Notes: generated from the sequence alone by a model not told the origin. A stretch of DNA of 64,000 nucleotides from Trema orientale (GCA_002914845.1 JXTC01000135.1:166224-230223); one strand, 5' to 3'; counted from the stretch's first letter, positions 24,901 to 34,839 are shown. Numbers and translations are program-made.

Positions 24901-27900
24901 TTAATCTTTATGCATTGCGGTAGTATCTAATACCCGTTTCTGTTTCTCCTGTTCTTTCTCTTCTGCTTTTGAGACTGCTTGTCCTCTTCTCTTCTATGTT
25001 TCCCTTTGTTTCCCTTTCATTTATTTTTCCCCAAAAAACCAACAACAACAATGACAACATCCAACTCTGTTCAATGATTCTCCTCCCAAGGATGCTGCTT
25101 ATAATGTATGTCTTGAGATGTTTTCTATACTGCCACACCCGTGGCTAGTTTCAAAAATTGATAAAAAGAAGGAAGATTTTCGTTTTAATTATTTGCTGTT
25201 TTTTTTTTTACATGCGTTCACTTAAACACGCCAATGCTCTCAACTTTCATTTTTACTGTTCACATTTGTGACAATAATTTTTATTTCAATTTTATTACAC
25301 GTTCTAGTGTAGGAACGTTGTGTGGCTCCCTGGATCGGTATCTGAAGCAGCTGTAACAACCAATGTTTGCAACTCTTGCACTCCAGGTTATTCATATTAT
25401 TGTTATTGCTGAAACTTTTGCTCGCTTATTCAAATGCCACCTAATCCGACGTGGACTTTGCTACAAGTTTTTCTAGTGAATGCATCCAAATGGGAATGCT
25501 ACTTAATTTTTCTTTTTCATCTTTTTTGCAAACTGTTTGTTCTCCTTTTTTATACACTTCATTTCACATTGATTAGCATTTGTTCTTAAAAGAAAAAAAG
25601 AAAAAGAAAAAAGAAGACGACAAAGAAAGTTTTAGGGGCCATCATTTTCACCTTCTAAACTTTAGAACAGTTGTGATTTGTGCTCTTGTTATTAGCTTGA
25701 TTCCGAGCTCCCCTTTTGTGTGTCTTAAGTTGTATTTGTTTGAATAGATTTCCTAACTAAGAAGCATTCCAACTGTCTTCTTGCTATTACTTTCACCATT
25801 TACTAGTTTGGTACATGGTTGCCTTCATACTTCGCATCTCATTTGTTTCTTAATCATACCCATTTTTGTTTCAATAGGTCCTGTTCACTTGATTCAGTTT
25901 AAATTTCGCCGCCTGGAAATTCCACCTGACTACAATGCTATCCATTTGGGTATGTATAACTCATAGGAATTCTGGGGCTTTGTTTACACAAGTATTGTAT
26001 TCAGCCCTATTTAACTGCCTTTATGTAGTTGTCATTTATTTGTACTTTGTTTGACATTACTGCACAAAAATAAAGCATACAGTCCTAAATTCTTTCTTCT
26101 TCTTTTAAGATGTGGTGTATGTCTGCTTCATAATTCACCATAAAATTATGTAAAAGACACATGTTTGTAAATTACTGGTGTCAAATGAATTCGGTCGTTC
26201 TGGCGCATATGACCAAAGGCCCATGTGGTTTTAGGCTGGTTTAGTTATTACTTTATTGGTAAGAGGCCCAGTTATTATTTATTATGGCCTGAAAAATTAT
26301 AGGGCCAGTATAGCAAGCCAAATTGGCCCTCCCATTTGGTCAGATTTTAGTTTTATTTAATTGATTTTTCATTCTGTGTTTCATAATACAAATTAGGTTG
26401 CATTGGGGGCTGTGATGAGACTCTTAGACAGTTGACAGAAATTTGTGGAACCGGTAACCGGACTTCAGGTTTGTTTTATTTTAGTTAGTCCACGAACATC
26501 TTTCACAAAGACTACACATAATACTAATTTCTAATACATATTATTTTTTGGTTTAATGGAATTTGTTAAATCTTCAATAAGTCAATAAGATACCAAAAAT
26601 TGTTGCTAAAATCAGAGTTCTATTTCAAGGACGTAAGAGTGGAGAAACAGTCATTTGTGTGCTTTCTGTTGTCTTAGTTCCTGAGCAATCATTTTGCAAA
26701 AAATTAACATTGTATACCTATGTTTAAAAACTTACTTAAAAAAAGCTATTTTAGTTAATTATTTTGAAGAACAAGTTTGTTTGTTTCTTTGTGTGACCCA
26801 AAAATATAGATATTGTGATGTAGGATAAGATTAAAAATTAGAAAGAGAATAGATAGAAGAGCAAGTCGTGATAGAATTTAGGCAGAAATAAATGAATTGG
26901 TAGAAAAGCAATAGAACTAGACAAGAATTCAAGAGAGAATCAGAAAAATTAAGAGAGAGAAAATACTAAAGATTCAATATTTGTTCATTCAAGGTCTGCA
27001 AAGCAATAATATAGATGACCTATTTATAGATAGGTAATTGGATACAATTAAGAAACTAGATAAATTCTTAAAAATGATAAAAAGGGGAAACTTAAAACTA
27101 GTTACTCAACATTAAAATACCCTAATAATTAAATAAAACCTAACTAATAATAGTAATAGTAATATTTCTGAAATATTTTATTCTTTGTCGACATCATATT
27201 GTTTAGAGTGTATCATGCAGAACTGATGAGATTAGACCATGTAAAGAATCTCATAAAATTTTGAATAGATGCGTAATATCATCAATTGTTCAGTACTAGT
27301 TCAAAATTGAAGTGATCCGACATTTTGATATGATGAAATGAATCAATATGACTAGAATCTAATTGATTTATATGGATGTATATTGTTGAGTAAAAAAGCT
27401 AATTCTGGAAATGAATAAGACTGTATATAAGATCTAGGTCTCTCTGTCCGCAACCAATTGGTTTTGGGTTGGATGCTTTATATTTAACTCTTNTCAAATA
27501 TAGCGGAGAAGAAAAGTAATCCTCATTCATAAATTTATATTAGAGTTACAGAGAATATAATAGACAGATACAATGTACGAGAGAAGGAAACTGTACAAAT
27601 AGATGACCAAAATACTGCGAAACAATCTAATTTGGAACGAGAATAGTAATTATATTAGGATATTTAAGGTTATTATTTAGTTTTATTCTCTCTTCTAGTC
27701 TCTCTTGGTTCTACATCACAATCTCTATTCAGAATTGAGAATCTGTACAAATAATCACAAATAGTTTCGGTGATTTTCAACAATATATGCGTATATGTAT
27801 GTGTATGGCATTTAATAGTTTAACAGAGTGGAAATATCTATTTGAAAAGAAGTTGTAGATTGCACCATTTGACATTCAGTAAAGATTTATGATTACATGT

Positions 27901-30407
27901 ATAAGGTATACTCAACGTGACAAATGTTCCTTACAAAATGTGTTTAGATTTGTTTTTCAGATTTCTGTTTCGTTTTTGTGTTTTTTTATCATCGAGGATA
28001 TCTTATTCTCCATCATTAGTTGTAATTCAGTTTTTCCGTCTTTTATCAGAGTCTTGTTTCTTACCCCCAAAAAAAAAAATGTAAAAAAAAAAAAAAAAAA
28101 AAAACCGGAATGATGGTTTAGAATGGTTTAAAACTCGAGTAATGCTATGGACACACACAAATTACACATAAATTCATACACATTGACATGGCATGTATTT
28201 TAACTACCTATATACATGATGTCATCATACTTAAAAAAATAAAATAAAATTGGGTGGTTAAAATATATATCATGTCAATGTGTGAATTTTGTGTGTAATT
28301 TGTGTCTCTAGTATTACTCTTAAAACTCAGTAAATAACACAAACATATCCTAAACAGACATACACATACACAACAAAGATACACACATCTTTTCTTTCTT
28401 TTTTTTTTCTTTCCTTTTTTTTTTTTTTTGACAGCAATGCACACATCTTTTCTGATGGTCACTGTCACTAAGCAACAAAATCTGAAACCAATCTAATCAA
28501 TTATTAGTTTAATATGCTCTCCAGCAAGAGGGCGAGTACCCACTGCAACATCAGGCAGTGCCCAACAAAGTAATACTCGGCAAGGTGCTTGCATATACTG
28601 CCATCAAAGTGGGCATTTGTCAAGTGATTGCCCTTCCCAGTTTTCAGGCCCCCATAGTGCTAGATCTCGTGGAAGGAACGTACGGAGTGGTGAGTTTTAA
28701 ACTTCTTATCATTTCACGTTGAAATATTTTTAAGAAACCTACGGAATGGTTGAAAGGCTTTGCTCTCTCAGCTCATCCCTTTCTCGTTTATAAATTTCTC
28801 CTGTTTTGCCTCTATTGTTTTGTTCTTTCCAGGTCTTGAATGTTACTTTATACCTGCCCTCCCTTTTTACCATCATATCTCTGATTCTCTCTTCTGGTTT
28901 TATCTTCTAGTTGTTCATTCCTTGGGGTTGCATAAATTTTTCGGATGTCTGCTTCTTGTATTGTTATAATAAAATAATTGAGGGTTTAAAGCTGGTAGAA
29001 GTTTTCACATCAAATGGCTGCTCCATATTTTTTTCAGTAGGATATGATTCTTTACTTTTTGGCGTTTAAATTTTACCCCTTCTATGATGTTATTTTCTAA
29101 GGCTCCATAAAATACGCTGGGATACACCCCAGTGAGGCATTAGAACTCAATTTTAGGAATTAAAAAGTTTGATGCTACATTTCTCTAGTTTCCATTCTCC
29201 AGTGGCAACTAATATGCATTTGACGATTCCATTTTGTATCTTGTTTCCATTTGTGATTCTCTGGAATGAATTTCATTATGTACAGGTGAATCCACAATTT
29301 CATGCGATATTTGTGGAGCACCATGTGCTTTGAGGACTGCTAATACAGCAAATAACAGGGGACGAAAGTTCTACTCATGCCAGTCACAGGAATGCAACTT
29401 CTTTGTGTACGTAGATATTTCAAACTCAAGTTCTGATCCTTTCCATTATTTAATAAACAAATAATTCTGTCATTGTGTTTTTTCTGGCTTTTGGTAATTT
29501 GTTCAACTTAATAGTTGTCTTTTTCCCTTCCCATTTTTTTTTATATATTTTGTTGTACATCTTTGTACCAAATGACATTTAAATAAATCAATTGTAACAC
29601 AATCTGGTTAATATAGTTTCATTTCTAACTGATTTGGGTGATTAGTGAGATGTTTTCTGATGCATTCTTATATAACTGATTAGTTATATTTTGTAATTCT
29701 TGAGTCTGAGACAATGTTATAGCATCTTTCTTTTCTTTGGAATTTCTAGTTTCTTAGGCTTTGTACTTGGCTAAATGTCAGTATGCATCCACAAGATCAA
29801 GGTTAGACGGATAAAATGGTGGCACACCTCTCTTTAGGAAATGATAGGGAGGACATGCAACCACAGTATTGTTTCATTCCATTATAGAAAGAAATTTACT
29901 ACAGCTGCTTTGCTTAGCCTATGGCAGTGTGTTCCTAAAGAGCTAACTTGGAGAACAATGATGTTTTCCATCTATCTGCTAGCTCAATGGGTGGGGTGGG
30001 GTTTGGGTATTAGGTCTGGAATTCAACTCCCAGAGTACGTGAGTTATTTTCCTTTCTTTGTTATAAGTGGAGGTTATTAGTTAAGCTCCACTTTTTCAAA
30101 GAAAAGAAAATTATGAATGGAAACCTTTATTTTATAAATGGTTCATTCATCTTGTTGCCTCTAATGCAGATGGGAGGATAGTCTAAACCATGGTTCTGGA
30201 GGAAGGAGTGGCCAGCGTGCAAACATGCGGGACTCAGCATCTAATTCCACTAGGAGCAGCGGTCGGGGCAGGGGTGGCCGCGGTGCAACACATGGTACTG
30301 GTGTGACATTTGTGTCAGCAACCGGTGATCCAATTTCTGGTAGAAGGTGCTTTGTTTGTGGTGATCCTTCACATTTTGCAAATACCTGTCCGAATCGTGG
30401 TAACTGA
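968..30407 (+). CDS. TOP3A: DNA topoisomerase 3-alpha, 23 exons, 916 aa
   Basis: This is a type IA topoisomerase that passes single strands and, with RMI1 and a RecQ helicase (RTR complex), dissolves double Holliday junctions in the nucleus. Exons: 968-1443, 1791-1863, 1948-2070, 2174-2295, 2390-2462, 2546-2662, 4814-4897, 5152-5331, 5414-5542, 6188-6262, 7187-7276, 7417-7521, 8255-8289, 15745-15874, 16921-16973, 17677-17776, 18389-18427, 25308-25386, 25878-25949, 26397-26468, 28525-28689, 29286-29406, 30170-30407. They total 2751 nt with every phase closing. Seen: Toprim acidic residues E15, D123, D125 and E127 (LDCDREGE); catalytic Tyr341 in ISYPRTETD; a C4 zinc ribbon (C641, C644, C663 or C669, C689, C692); a CCHC knuckle (C765-C778); a GRF-type zinc finger from C804; an RGG-rich stretch; and a last CCHC knuckle (C898-C911). 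The length fits plant TOP3A. The start is the first ATG of the open frame, followed at once by the conserved [10 protein letters not shown] block. Introns 13 (7.5 kb) and 17 (6.9 kb) are swollen by retrotransposons, yet no coding exon is broken. Confidence 0.96.
3481..3901. repeat. Harbinger-like MITE in TOP3A intron 6
   Basis: The ends are imperfect inverted repeats: the left end CACTATGTTTGG matches the complement of the right end, GGCTTTGTTTGG, at 9 of 12 bases. The interior near both ends is rich in GGAAGG or its complement. The flanking trinucleotides are TTA (left) and GTA (right), one change from a TTA duplication. Size and ends fit a Tourist/Harbinger-type MITE. A purine/pyrimidine-rich stretch (3800-3840) makes the inner part low complexity. 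Confidence 0.42.
4570..4722 (-). mobile_element. tRNA-derived SINE-like sequence in intron 6
   Basis: On the minus strand there is a box-A-like sequence (TAGGTCAAATAG, 4710-4699), followed about 35 bp later by a box-B-like sequence (GGTTTGATTCC, 4666-4656). Their order and spacing fit the internal RNA polymerase III promoter of plant SINEs. Target-site duplications were not found, so the borders are approximate. Confidence 0.4.
7051..7137. repeat. 50-bp tandem duplication in intron 10
   Basis: The stretch starting AAGAAGGGTATATTTTC at 7054 recurs at 7104 with a period of 50 bp, and both copies run on to TTTTGAACTTGC. It lies just upstream of the exon 11 acceptor (7186). A G-rich stretch (GGGAGGGAGGGA) follows the second copy. 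Confidence 0.7.
9526..9806 (+). repeat. 5' LTR of Ty3/gypsy element
   Basis: The LTR is 281 bp. It begins TGATGCAG and ends CTGCACCA, which is a near-perfect terminal inverted pair (7 of 8 bases). It differs from the 3' LTR by scattered substitutions and small indels, so the insertion is not recent. Confidence 0.92.
9810..9820 (+). other. primer binding site, initiator-Met tRNA type
   Basis: TGGTATCAGAG lies three bases after the 5' LTR end. It is the usual plant primer binding site complementary to the 3' end of initiator methionine tRNA. Confidence 0.85.
10100..11130 (+). pseudogene. Ty3/gypsy gag remnant
   Basis: This decayed capsid/nucleocapsid region changes frame several times. Recognisable pieces are a capsid-like stretch (10675-10860, with [19 protein letters not shown]) and a CCHC zinc knuckle of the CX2CX4HX4C type at 11070-11111, in a different frame from the open stretch before it. 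Gag would form the particle that packages the element RNA. This copy cannot make an intact protein. Confidence 0.75.
11332..14420 (+). pseudogene. Ty3/gypsy pol remnant: protease, RT, RNase H, integrase
   Basis: In order: an aspartic-protease active site ([11 protein letters not shown], 11332 onward); reverse transcriptase with [12 protein letters not shown] (near 12165) and the catalytic YFDD (12359-12370) followed by a stop near 12386; RNase H with the [11 protein letters not shown] block (near 12900) and VADALSRR (near 13110); and integrase with CTVCQKAK (near 13460), TMDFVLDLP (near 13545) and LTSDRD (near 13730). A frameshift near 13840 breaks the integrase. The C-terminal [19 protein letters not shown] block (14250 onward) is the usual integrase tail. 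At least five separate open segments remain, so the polyprotein is dead. Confidence 0.9.
14423..14435 (+). other. polypurine tract of Ty3/gypsy element
   Basis: AGAGGAGGGGATT lies directly before the 3' LTR at 14436, where plus-strand priming is expected. Confidence 0.75.
14436..14721 (+). repeat. 3' LTR of Ty3/gypsy element
   Basis: It is a 286-bp direct repeat of 9526-9806 with the same TGATGCAG start and CTGCACCA end. It is followed by the CGAGG target copy and the resumed LINE sequence. Confidence 0.92.
16975..17657 (+). mobile_element. LINE 3'-end fragment in TOP3A intron 15
   Basis: The protein trace shows a zf-RVT region of plant non-LTR elements: [18 protein letters not shown], then GWCVLCGKS and [13 protein letters not shown], then after a frameshift [12 protein letters not shown]. 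It nearly fills the 703-bp intron. A possible target duplication is TAACTTCATAT (16975-16985) and TAACTTGATAT (17647-17657). If it is real, the element landed inside the splice donor region of exon 15 and both copies keep a usable sequence. The A-rich tail is weak. Confidence 0.75.
18550..18783 (-). repeat. 3' LTR of Ty1/copia element
   Basis: It is a 234-bp direct repeat of 23247-23472. The terminal CA seen in the other copy has become TA here (18782-18783 on the + strand). Confidence 0.92.
18784..18794 (-). other. polypurine tract of Ty1/copia element
   Basis: On the minus strand TTGAGGGGGAG lies directly before the 3' LTR. This is the expected plus-strand primer. Confidence 0.8.
18791..21804 (-). 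pseudogene. Ty1/copia pol remnant: integrase, RT, RNase H
   Basis: Read on the minus strand. The integrase zinc region shows [12 protein letters not shown] (near 21650) with a degraded core. A 127-codon piece (21220-20837) carries the usual integrase C-terminal block (VFGC-type [10 protein letters not shown]). The longest piece (20607-19147, 486 codons) is reverse transcriptase with [20 protein letters not shown] and the catalytic YIDDIIL, then the first RNase H aspartate in YTDVDWAGS. After a frameshift near 19120 the end (19093-18791) shows [25 protein letters not shown] and ADVLTKGLP. The reading frame changes at least twice. Confidence 0.9.
21917..23197 (-). pseudogene. Ty1/copia gag and protease remnant
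   Basis: On the minus strand the frame opens at 23197. It shows [13 protein letters not shown] (the copia gag N-terminal type), then the UBN2-like gag core (22917-22633), then a CCHC knuckle [15 protein letters not shown] (near 22330). The protease motif near 22060 reads [10 protein letters not shown], where the usual DSGASDH has lost its glycine to tryptophan. That change alone should inactivate the protease. Several frameshifts break the region. Confidence 0.85.
23236..23246 (-). other. primer binding site of Ty1/copia element
   Basis: The minus-strand sequence TGGTATCAGAG abuts the 5' LTR (which ends at 23247). It is complementary to the 3' end of initiator methionine tRNA. Confidence 0.88.
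23247..23472 (-). repeat. 5' LTR of Ty1/copia element
   Basis: It is a 226-bp LTR with TG...CA ends (TGTTGCAAATC...CTGCCTTCA on the minus strand). The GAATG target copy follows at 23473. Confidence 0.92.
24038..24131. repeat. 47-bp tandem duplication in intron 17
   Basis: GTGTCTAGGCATTGTTGAG begins at 24038 and again at 24085. The two 47-bp units differ at one position only (T to C near the end), so the duplication is fairly young. Confidence 0.85.
24380..24930 (+). mobile_element. LINE 3'-end remnant in intron 17
   Basis: A decayed protein trace of the type [17 protein letters not shown] (near 24455-24510) matches the D-RIW...G-FSCKSF block that precedes the zf-RVT region in plant LINEs. 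[16 protein letters not shown] (near 24860-24910) matches the usual C-terminal end. The frame is broken repeatedly. The upstream border is unclear. Confidence 0.5.
26816..27196 (-). repeat. solo LTR in TOP3A intron 20
   Basis: The 381-bp sequence is bounded by TGATGT...ACATCA inverted ends and a perfect 5-bp target duplication TATTG (26811-26815 and 27197-27201). On the minus strand a TATA-type sequence (CTATAAATAG, about 27025) sits where an LTR promoter should be. No internal retroelement sequence is attached, so this is what LTR-LTR recombination leaves. Confidence 0.82.
27391..27716. repeat. unresolved LTR-like sequence in intron 20
   Basis: The right end (minus strand TGTGATGTAGAACC) and the mixture of repeated AGAGA and short terminal TG/CA resemble an LTR, but no target duplication or partner was found. 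An N lies at 27493. Confidence 0.22.
28137..28319. repeat. 183-bp MITE with 9-bp TSD in intron 20
   Basis: The ends GAGTAATGCTATGGACACAC and GAGTAATACTAGAGACACAA (right end, complement) are inverted repeats that continue inward for about 70 bp. The element is flanked by perfect copies of TTAAAACTC (28128-28136 and 28320-28328). A 9-bp duplication points to a Mutator-like transposase as the mover. Confidence 0.85.
29970..30105 (+). mobile_element. SINE-like sequence in TOP3A intron 22
   Basis: A good box A (TAGCTCAATGGG, 29980-29991) is followed about 30 bp later by a box-B-like GGAATTCAACTCCC (30018-30031), as in tRNA-derived SINEs. The A-rich end near 30095-30105 would be its tail. It ends about 65 bp before the exon 23 acceptor. 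No target duplication was found. Confidence 0.45.
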
Positions 30408-31682
30408 ATACAAGAGCTACACCTGTCGTCAGTTATCTAGATACTAGAAAGAGTTCTAGAATTTATGTAATGTGGCAGCAGGTTTTCTCAGATTGATTTT
30501 GTAAATCAGTCAACTTGACTTGTTTTTTTTTTTTTTTTGTTTTTTGCTGCTCAAGGATAACAGTCCACTTGACTTTGATTTGAAATGAATGACTTAATAG
30601 CCTAATATTCTTTTCAATTAGCTTGTAGAAAGTCTAATTTAATGAGAAGGAAAGTAGTGAACTTTAGTGTTTGTCGATGTAGGTGTAAAAACTGGTTTTT
30701 GGTGAATGACTAAATTTAGGTTCTAACCTGTGTTGGGCTTAACGTGGTAGCTTATACTGGAGTTCCAAAAGCCCAAGTACGTTCCGCTGAGCCCGGTTAT
30801 TGTTACTCCACAAGTTAAAACAAAGGTTATGAAGGGTGTGTAGGGCCCACAGTCATGTGCATATGCACATGCAAAAACAGTAATGGGGTAGTGGAGGAAC
30901 CTTCACAAGCAATAGGATACGAAACACGTGATTTGATTCTCAAATGATCGAAATGGGAAGGTTGTTCTTAATTATATACCTTTCTACACTATAAAAGACA
31001 CTTGCCCGCATGTTTACTTACTTGCCTTGTTGTCTTCACAGGTTCACTAACAGAGGATCTAACGTTTTTGGGTTTTGTTAATGGTGTTATTTTGATATTA
31101 ATATCAAAATTCTCTTTTCTAATGTCCAGAAATTTAAAATGTATCTCGGTGGTATGTACCATTCTACAGTAATAATAGAAATGTGTATCTAAGTATGGAA
31201 TCGTAAGAAAACTCGACAAAAGTGGGTAAATCTAGTATATGATTCAATCATTTTGATATTTTTTTAAGTAATACAAAGTAACATAGTACGTGATATTGTA
31301 ATCGACATGTTATCCCCCAGTTGTCCCAGGCCGAGGAGAAAATTTTTCGAAGTTGCCTTATTTTATTGCTCTTTTAACTAGCAGTAAACTAGATTAATTG
31401 TTTTCTTCTTGAACATTGATATGATTTGAGCACTTCTAAACTTGGAATAACAAAAGTTACATTATTGCTCATCCAAACTAAAAGTTTTTTTAATATTCAC
31501 AGTTGATTTGGTGGAATGGTTATGCAACGAATAAATACTACATAGAAGCCATTTGTTTGTTTGATAAGCAAAAGTACTTCCAACAGTTATTCCTATATAA
31601 TAGTTATTGCACCGAAACCTACAAATACTTATTCCTAAAGTTTATTAGAATAGTAATTCCATTAAAAAGTTGAAATTAATAA
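30408..31682. other. TOP3A 3' UTR and intergenic DNA
   Basis: The first few hundred bases after the TGA should hold the 3' UTR. A T-run lies at 30523-30538. I could not choose a polyadenylation site. Nothing else is recognisable. Confidence 0.4.
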
Positions 31683-31691
31683 AATTATTAC

Positions 31692-32666
31692 GAGAAAAGG
31701 TCATAAATTAACCTTGCATTTCAAAATTTATTTACAACACACACCCCCCGCCATGTATTTTAAAAAATATGGAAAGAAAACCTCCCCAAATTTGTTTTAT
31801 TTATTATAAAAAAAAACCTTATAATTTGACTATTTTTGAAATTCGATCTTTTCATATAAACTAAATTGGAAAATTTAATAAAAAATGACACAATTACCCT
31901 TAGATAGTAGATTTAGGTTTATATTATATTTTTATTTTGTATTTGGATACATGGATTATTATTTAGAAATTATTTTATTACTTATGAAGTTGTTTGAAAA
32001 ATCAAAAGGGATAAAATCACTTTTATACCTTGTATTTTGACACTTTGTTCAATTGTACATTTTGTTTTAGTCATTATCAATATTTATACTTAGATTTAAA
32101 ATCTGTTACAAATTTATACACTGGCACCAATTTAGAGCAGTTGATTTATCAAGATGTCATTTAAAAAATTGAAAATAAACTATATAAAAATTGATCCAAA
32201 AATAAGTTTATTAAATCATCATGATAAATTAACTGCTCTAAATTAGTGCTAGGGTATAAATTTATAATTGATTTCAAATCTAAGGGTCAATATTGATAAT
32301 AACCAAAATAAAAGATTCAAATTGAACAAAGTGTCAAAATATGAGATATAAAAGTGATATTATCCCAAATCAAAATAATGTTTGAAAACTAGTATAGATA
32401 ATTGTTAAATTTATTTGAAAACTAGTATAGACAATTTTTAAATTTATTTAAATCTAAATCTACTGGTTACTACAGGTAATTTTGTCATTTTCATAATTTT
32501 CCCTAATTTTGATATCATGAGGAGGTTGAATTTAAAAAATAGTCAAAATTACAAGGCTTTTTGTGATTAAAAAAAAATCAAATTTAAGGGGTTTTCCTAT
32601 ATTTCTTAAAATATATGAATTTCGTAAAGAATTCTGAAATACAACATCATTTTATTACGTTTTCTC
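31692..32666. repeat. Mutator-like MITE (copy A) with long inverted ends, carrying a nested MITE
   Basis: The two ends are inverted repeats of about 220 bp that both begin GAGAAAA. The flanks AATTATTAC (31683-31691) and AACTATTAT (32667-32675) match at 7 of 9 bases, as an aged 9-bp duplication. A second MITE sits inside at 32008-32366. A homologous copy lies at 37074-38981. Confidence 0.8.
32008..32366. repeat. 359-bp MITE nested in copy A
   Basis: Inverted ends of about 150 bp start GGGATAAAATCACTTTTATA at the left and GGGATAATATCACTTTTATA at the right (complement). It is flanked by perfect 9-bp copies AAATCAAAA (31999-32007 and 32367-32375). The homologous MITE copy at 38700-38730 shows the empty site, GAATCGAAA running straight into TATTATTTG. 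Confidence 0.9.
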
Positions 32667-32675
32667 AACTATTAT

Positions 32676-34261
32676 TTTCACAGTATTATCTTTTGAGTAT
32701 CTCATATGTTTTGCCCTAAATTCCGAATATATGTATTGTATATATTACATTTACCATTTGCAACCTTGCAACTTTTTAAAATAGTATATGATAATTTCAA
32801 GATAGGGGCGATTTAATTAATTTTGACCCTATATAAAGGGTGATGGTGAAAATTAGGATATGATGTCATACATTTATAAAACTAGGCCTCTCGTTTTACT
32901 TAAATATTAAAAATCCGAGAAATTAAGGTGAGTGTCCTTTTTTGCACTTTGTTTTAATAAATCTCTATTTTTTTATAGCTAAATGCTCGAGAATATCTAT
33001 TCTTACACTTAGTACATCCACTTATATATTAGTTTTAGTTTATATGATAAGTGTATTAAGCTATATTAACTGATATACTCGCTATTTTGCTACAATATAT
33101 GAAAAAAATAATATTTACTTAAAATAGGTCTAAAATTCGCTTATTTTGCTATAAGTCCCGAATACTGTCATTTTCAATAAGAGGTCCTTTTATCGTTTCC
33201 TATTGTTTAAAAGAAAAATTGTGACAAATATGTAAAAAATTTAAGAACAAAAAAAAAAAAAAAAAAAACCCTTCTTGCTCGAATTTATAGACTTAGATCT
33301 AAGATAAAAGACGACTTTTTAAGCCCATCAAAGACTCGAAAACCTTTGATACGGTGGAGAATGGTATTTATCTGAGAATTCTTTTATGATTTTGTTCTTG
33401 ATCATGGTCAAATGTTTTAAACTAGGATTACACATTTTGAAGCATGCGCACATTTTGTCAAACTACCCAAAAACTTGAACAAAATCAACCCCGTGAAGGT
33501 TACATGACTATTTTAAAAGGGTATCACATTAATTTTCTTTAAACTGAATCTCATTTAGGACTGATAAGTTGTGAGCCGGACATAACAATACGACTCAAAA
33601 TTTGCACGGAGTAAACGAGTTTGAGTTTGATTTAAACAGATTCGGGTTAAAATTGGGTTGAATCCGCAAATTCATTTATCAAACGGGTCGAGCTTGGGTT
33701 GATCCATTAACCCGAAATTAATAGCAATGATTTATTTATTAACATATCAATTTCAGGTCAACCCGTTTATAACTTATATGATATTTATTTAAAATTTATA
33801 ATATTTTTATTATGTATGTTTAGATTTTTTTCGTATTTTTATGACTTTGTTATAAGGAAGAAATATAGAAGCTAGTGACAACTCAAATTGTTAAATACGA
33901 ATTATATACATTTCAATGAAATAAACAGCGGATTTCGATCTCGAAGCACTCGGTATTAGTTTCTACAAAGAATTTTTGTGATTATCACTTTTCAATTGTT
34001 GAAAATGACAAATAAAAATAAACTAAGGGAATGATATCGGCATGGAAAATCTATCGGTAGCTGACAATATAAAAAGATAAGAGAATTAATAGAAGTGGGG
34101 CTACTATGATCTATCCCTTCTATTGTCATGAAAGAGAGTGAAAGAACGTCCCTCACCTCAGCTTCTCCACTTGACCATCCTTCTCAAATCTCAACTAAAG
34201 AATCAATTATGACCCCGTGTTCCAATTAGACAACACTATCTACCTTCTTCTATTCAAATAA
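32676..34261. other. intergenic AT-rich DNA
   Basis: No gene is visible. The part 33570-33770 contains GGGTTAA/TTAACCC and GGGTCGAG-type words common in plant hAT MITEs, but I found no duplication or clear ends. Confidence 0.35.
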
Positions 34262-34690
34262 GGGTTAATGATATTAATAGTCCTTGACTATACTTATTCT
34301 ATCATTTTAGCCCCGAACTTTTAACTCACACGGTAACGGCCTTTGAATTATATAATTATTGCAATAATAATCGTTTGTCATAATCTGTCAAATATTTAAC
34401 TTAAATAATTCATTATAAAGTACACAATTTGGTAGATGGTCCATAATGAGAGTTCGAATCCTTTGAATTATGTAATTATTACAATAATGACTATTTATTA
34501 TAAACTGTTAAATATTTAACTTAAATAATTCATTGCAAAGTAAACAATTTGGTAATTGTGGTCAATAATGAAACTTCGAATTTTCAACTTACTAAGTAGG
34601 CTACTAAGGCTTGTGCAATTATTGTAGTAATGACCAATTTTTTATTTTTTTTACAAACTTTTAAATTTTTAATAGAAATAAATCATGTGT
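34262..34690. repeat. partial copy of the GGGTTAATGATATTAATAG foldback family
   Basis: It starts GGGTTAATGATATTAATAG at 34262 and repeats a module (TTATTGCAATAATAAT, then CTGTCAAATATTTAACTTAA) two or three times. It matches the units at 43867-44950 and 50106-50975. No opposing arm was found, so this copy seems truncated. Confidence 0.6.
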
Positions 34691-34839
34691 GCCGCCCTAC
34701 ATTCCAAAAAAAAAGCATGGTATCGACTCGGCCCAGTACATATAGTAGGGATAGGCCGGGCCTCAGCAATAGGTCCATTGGCGTGACCTGGTCTACATTT
34801 CTATAGGCCCACATTTAGCTATTTTATATATAATTTTAA

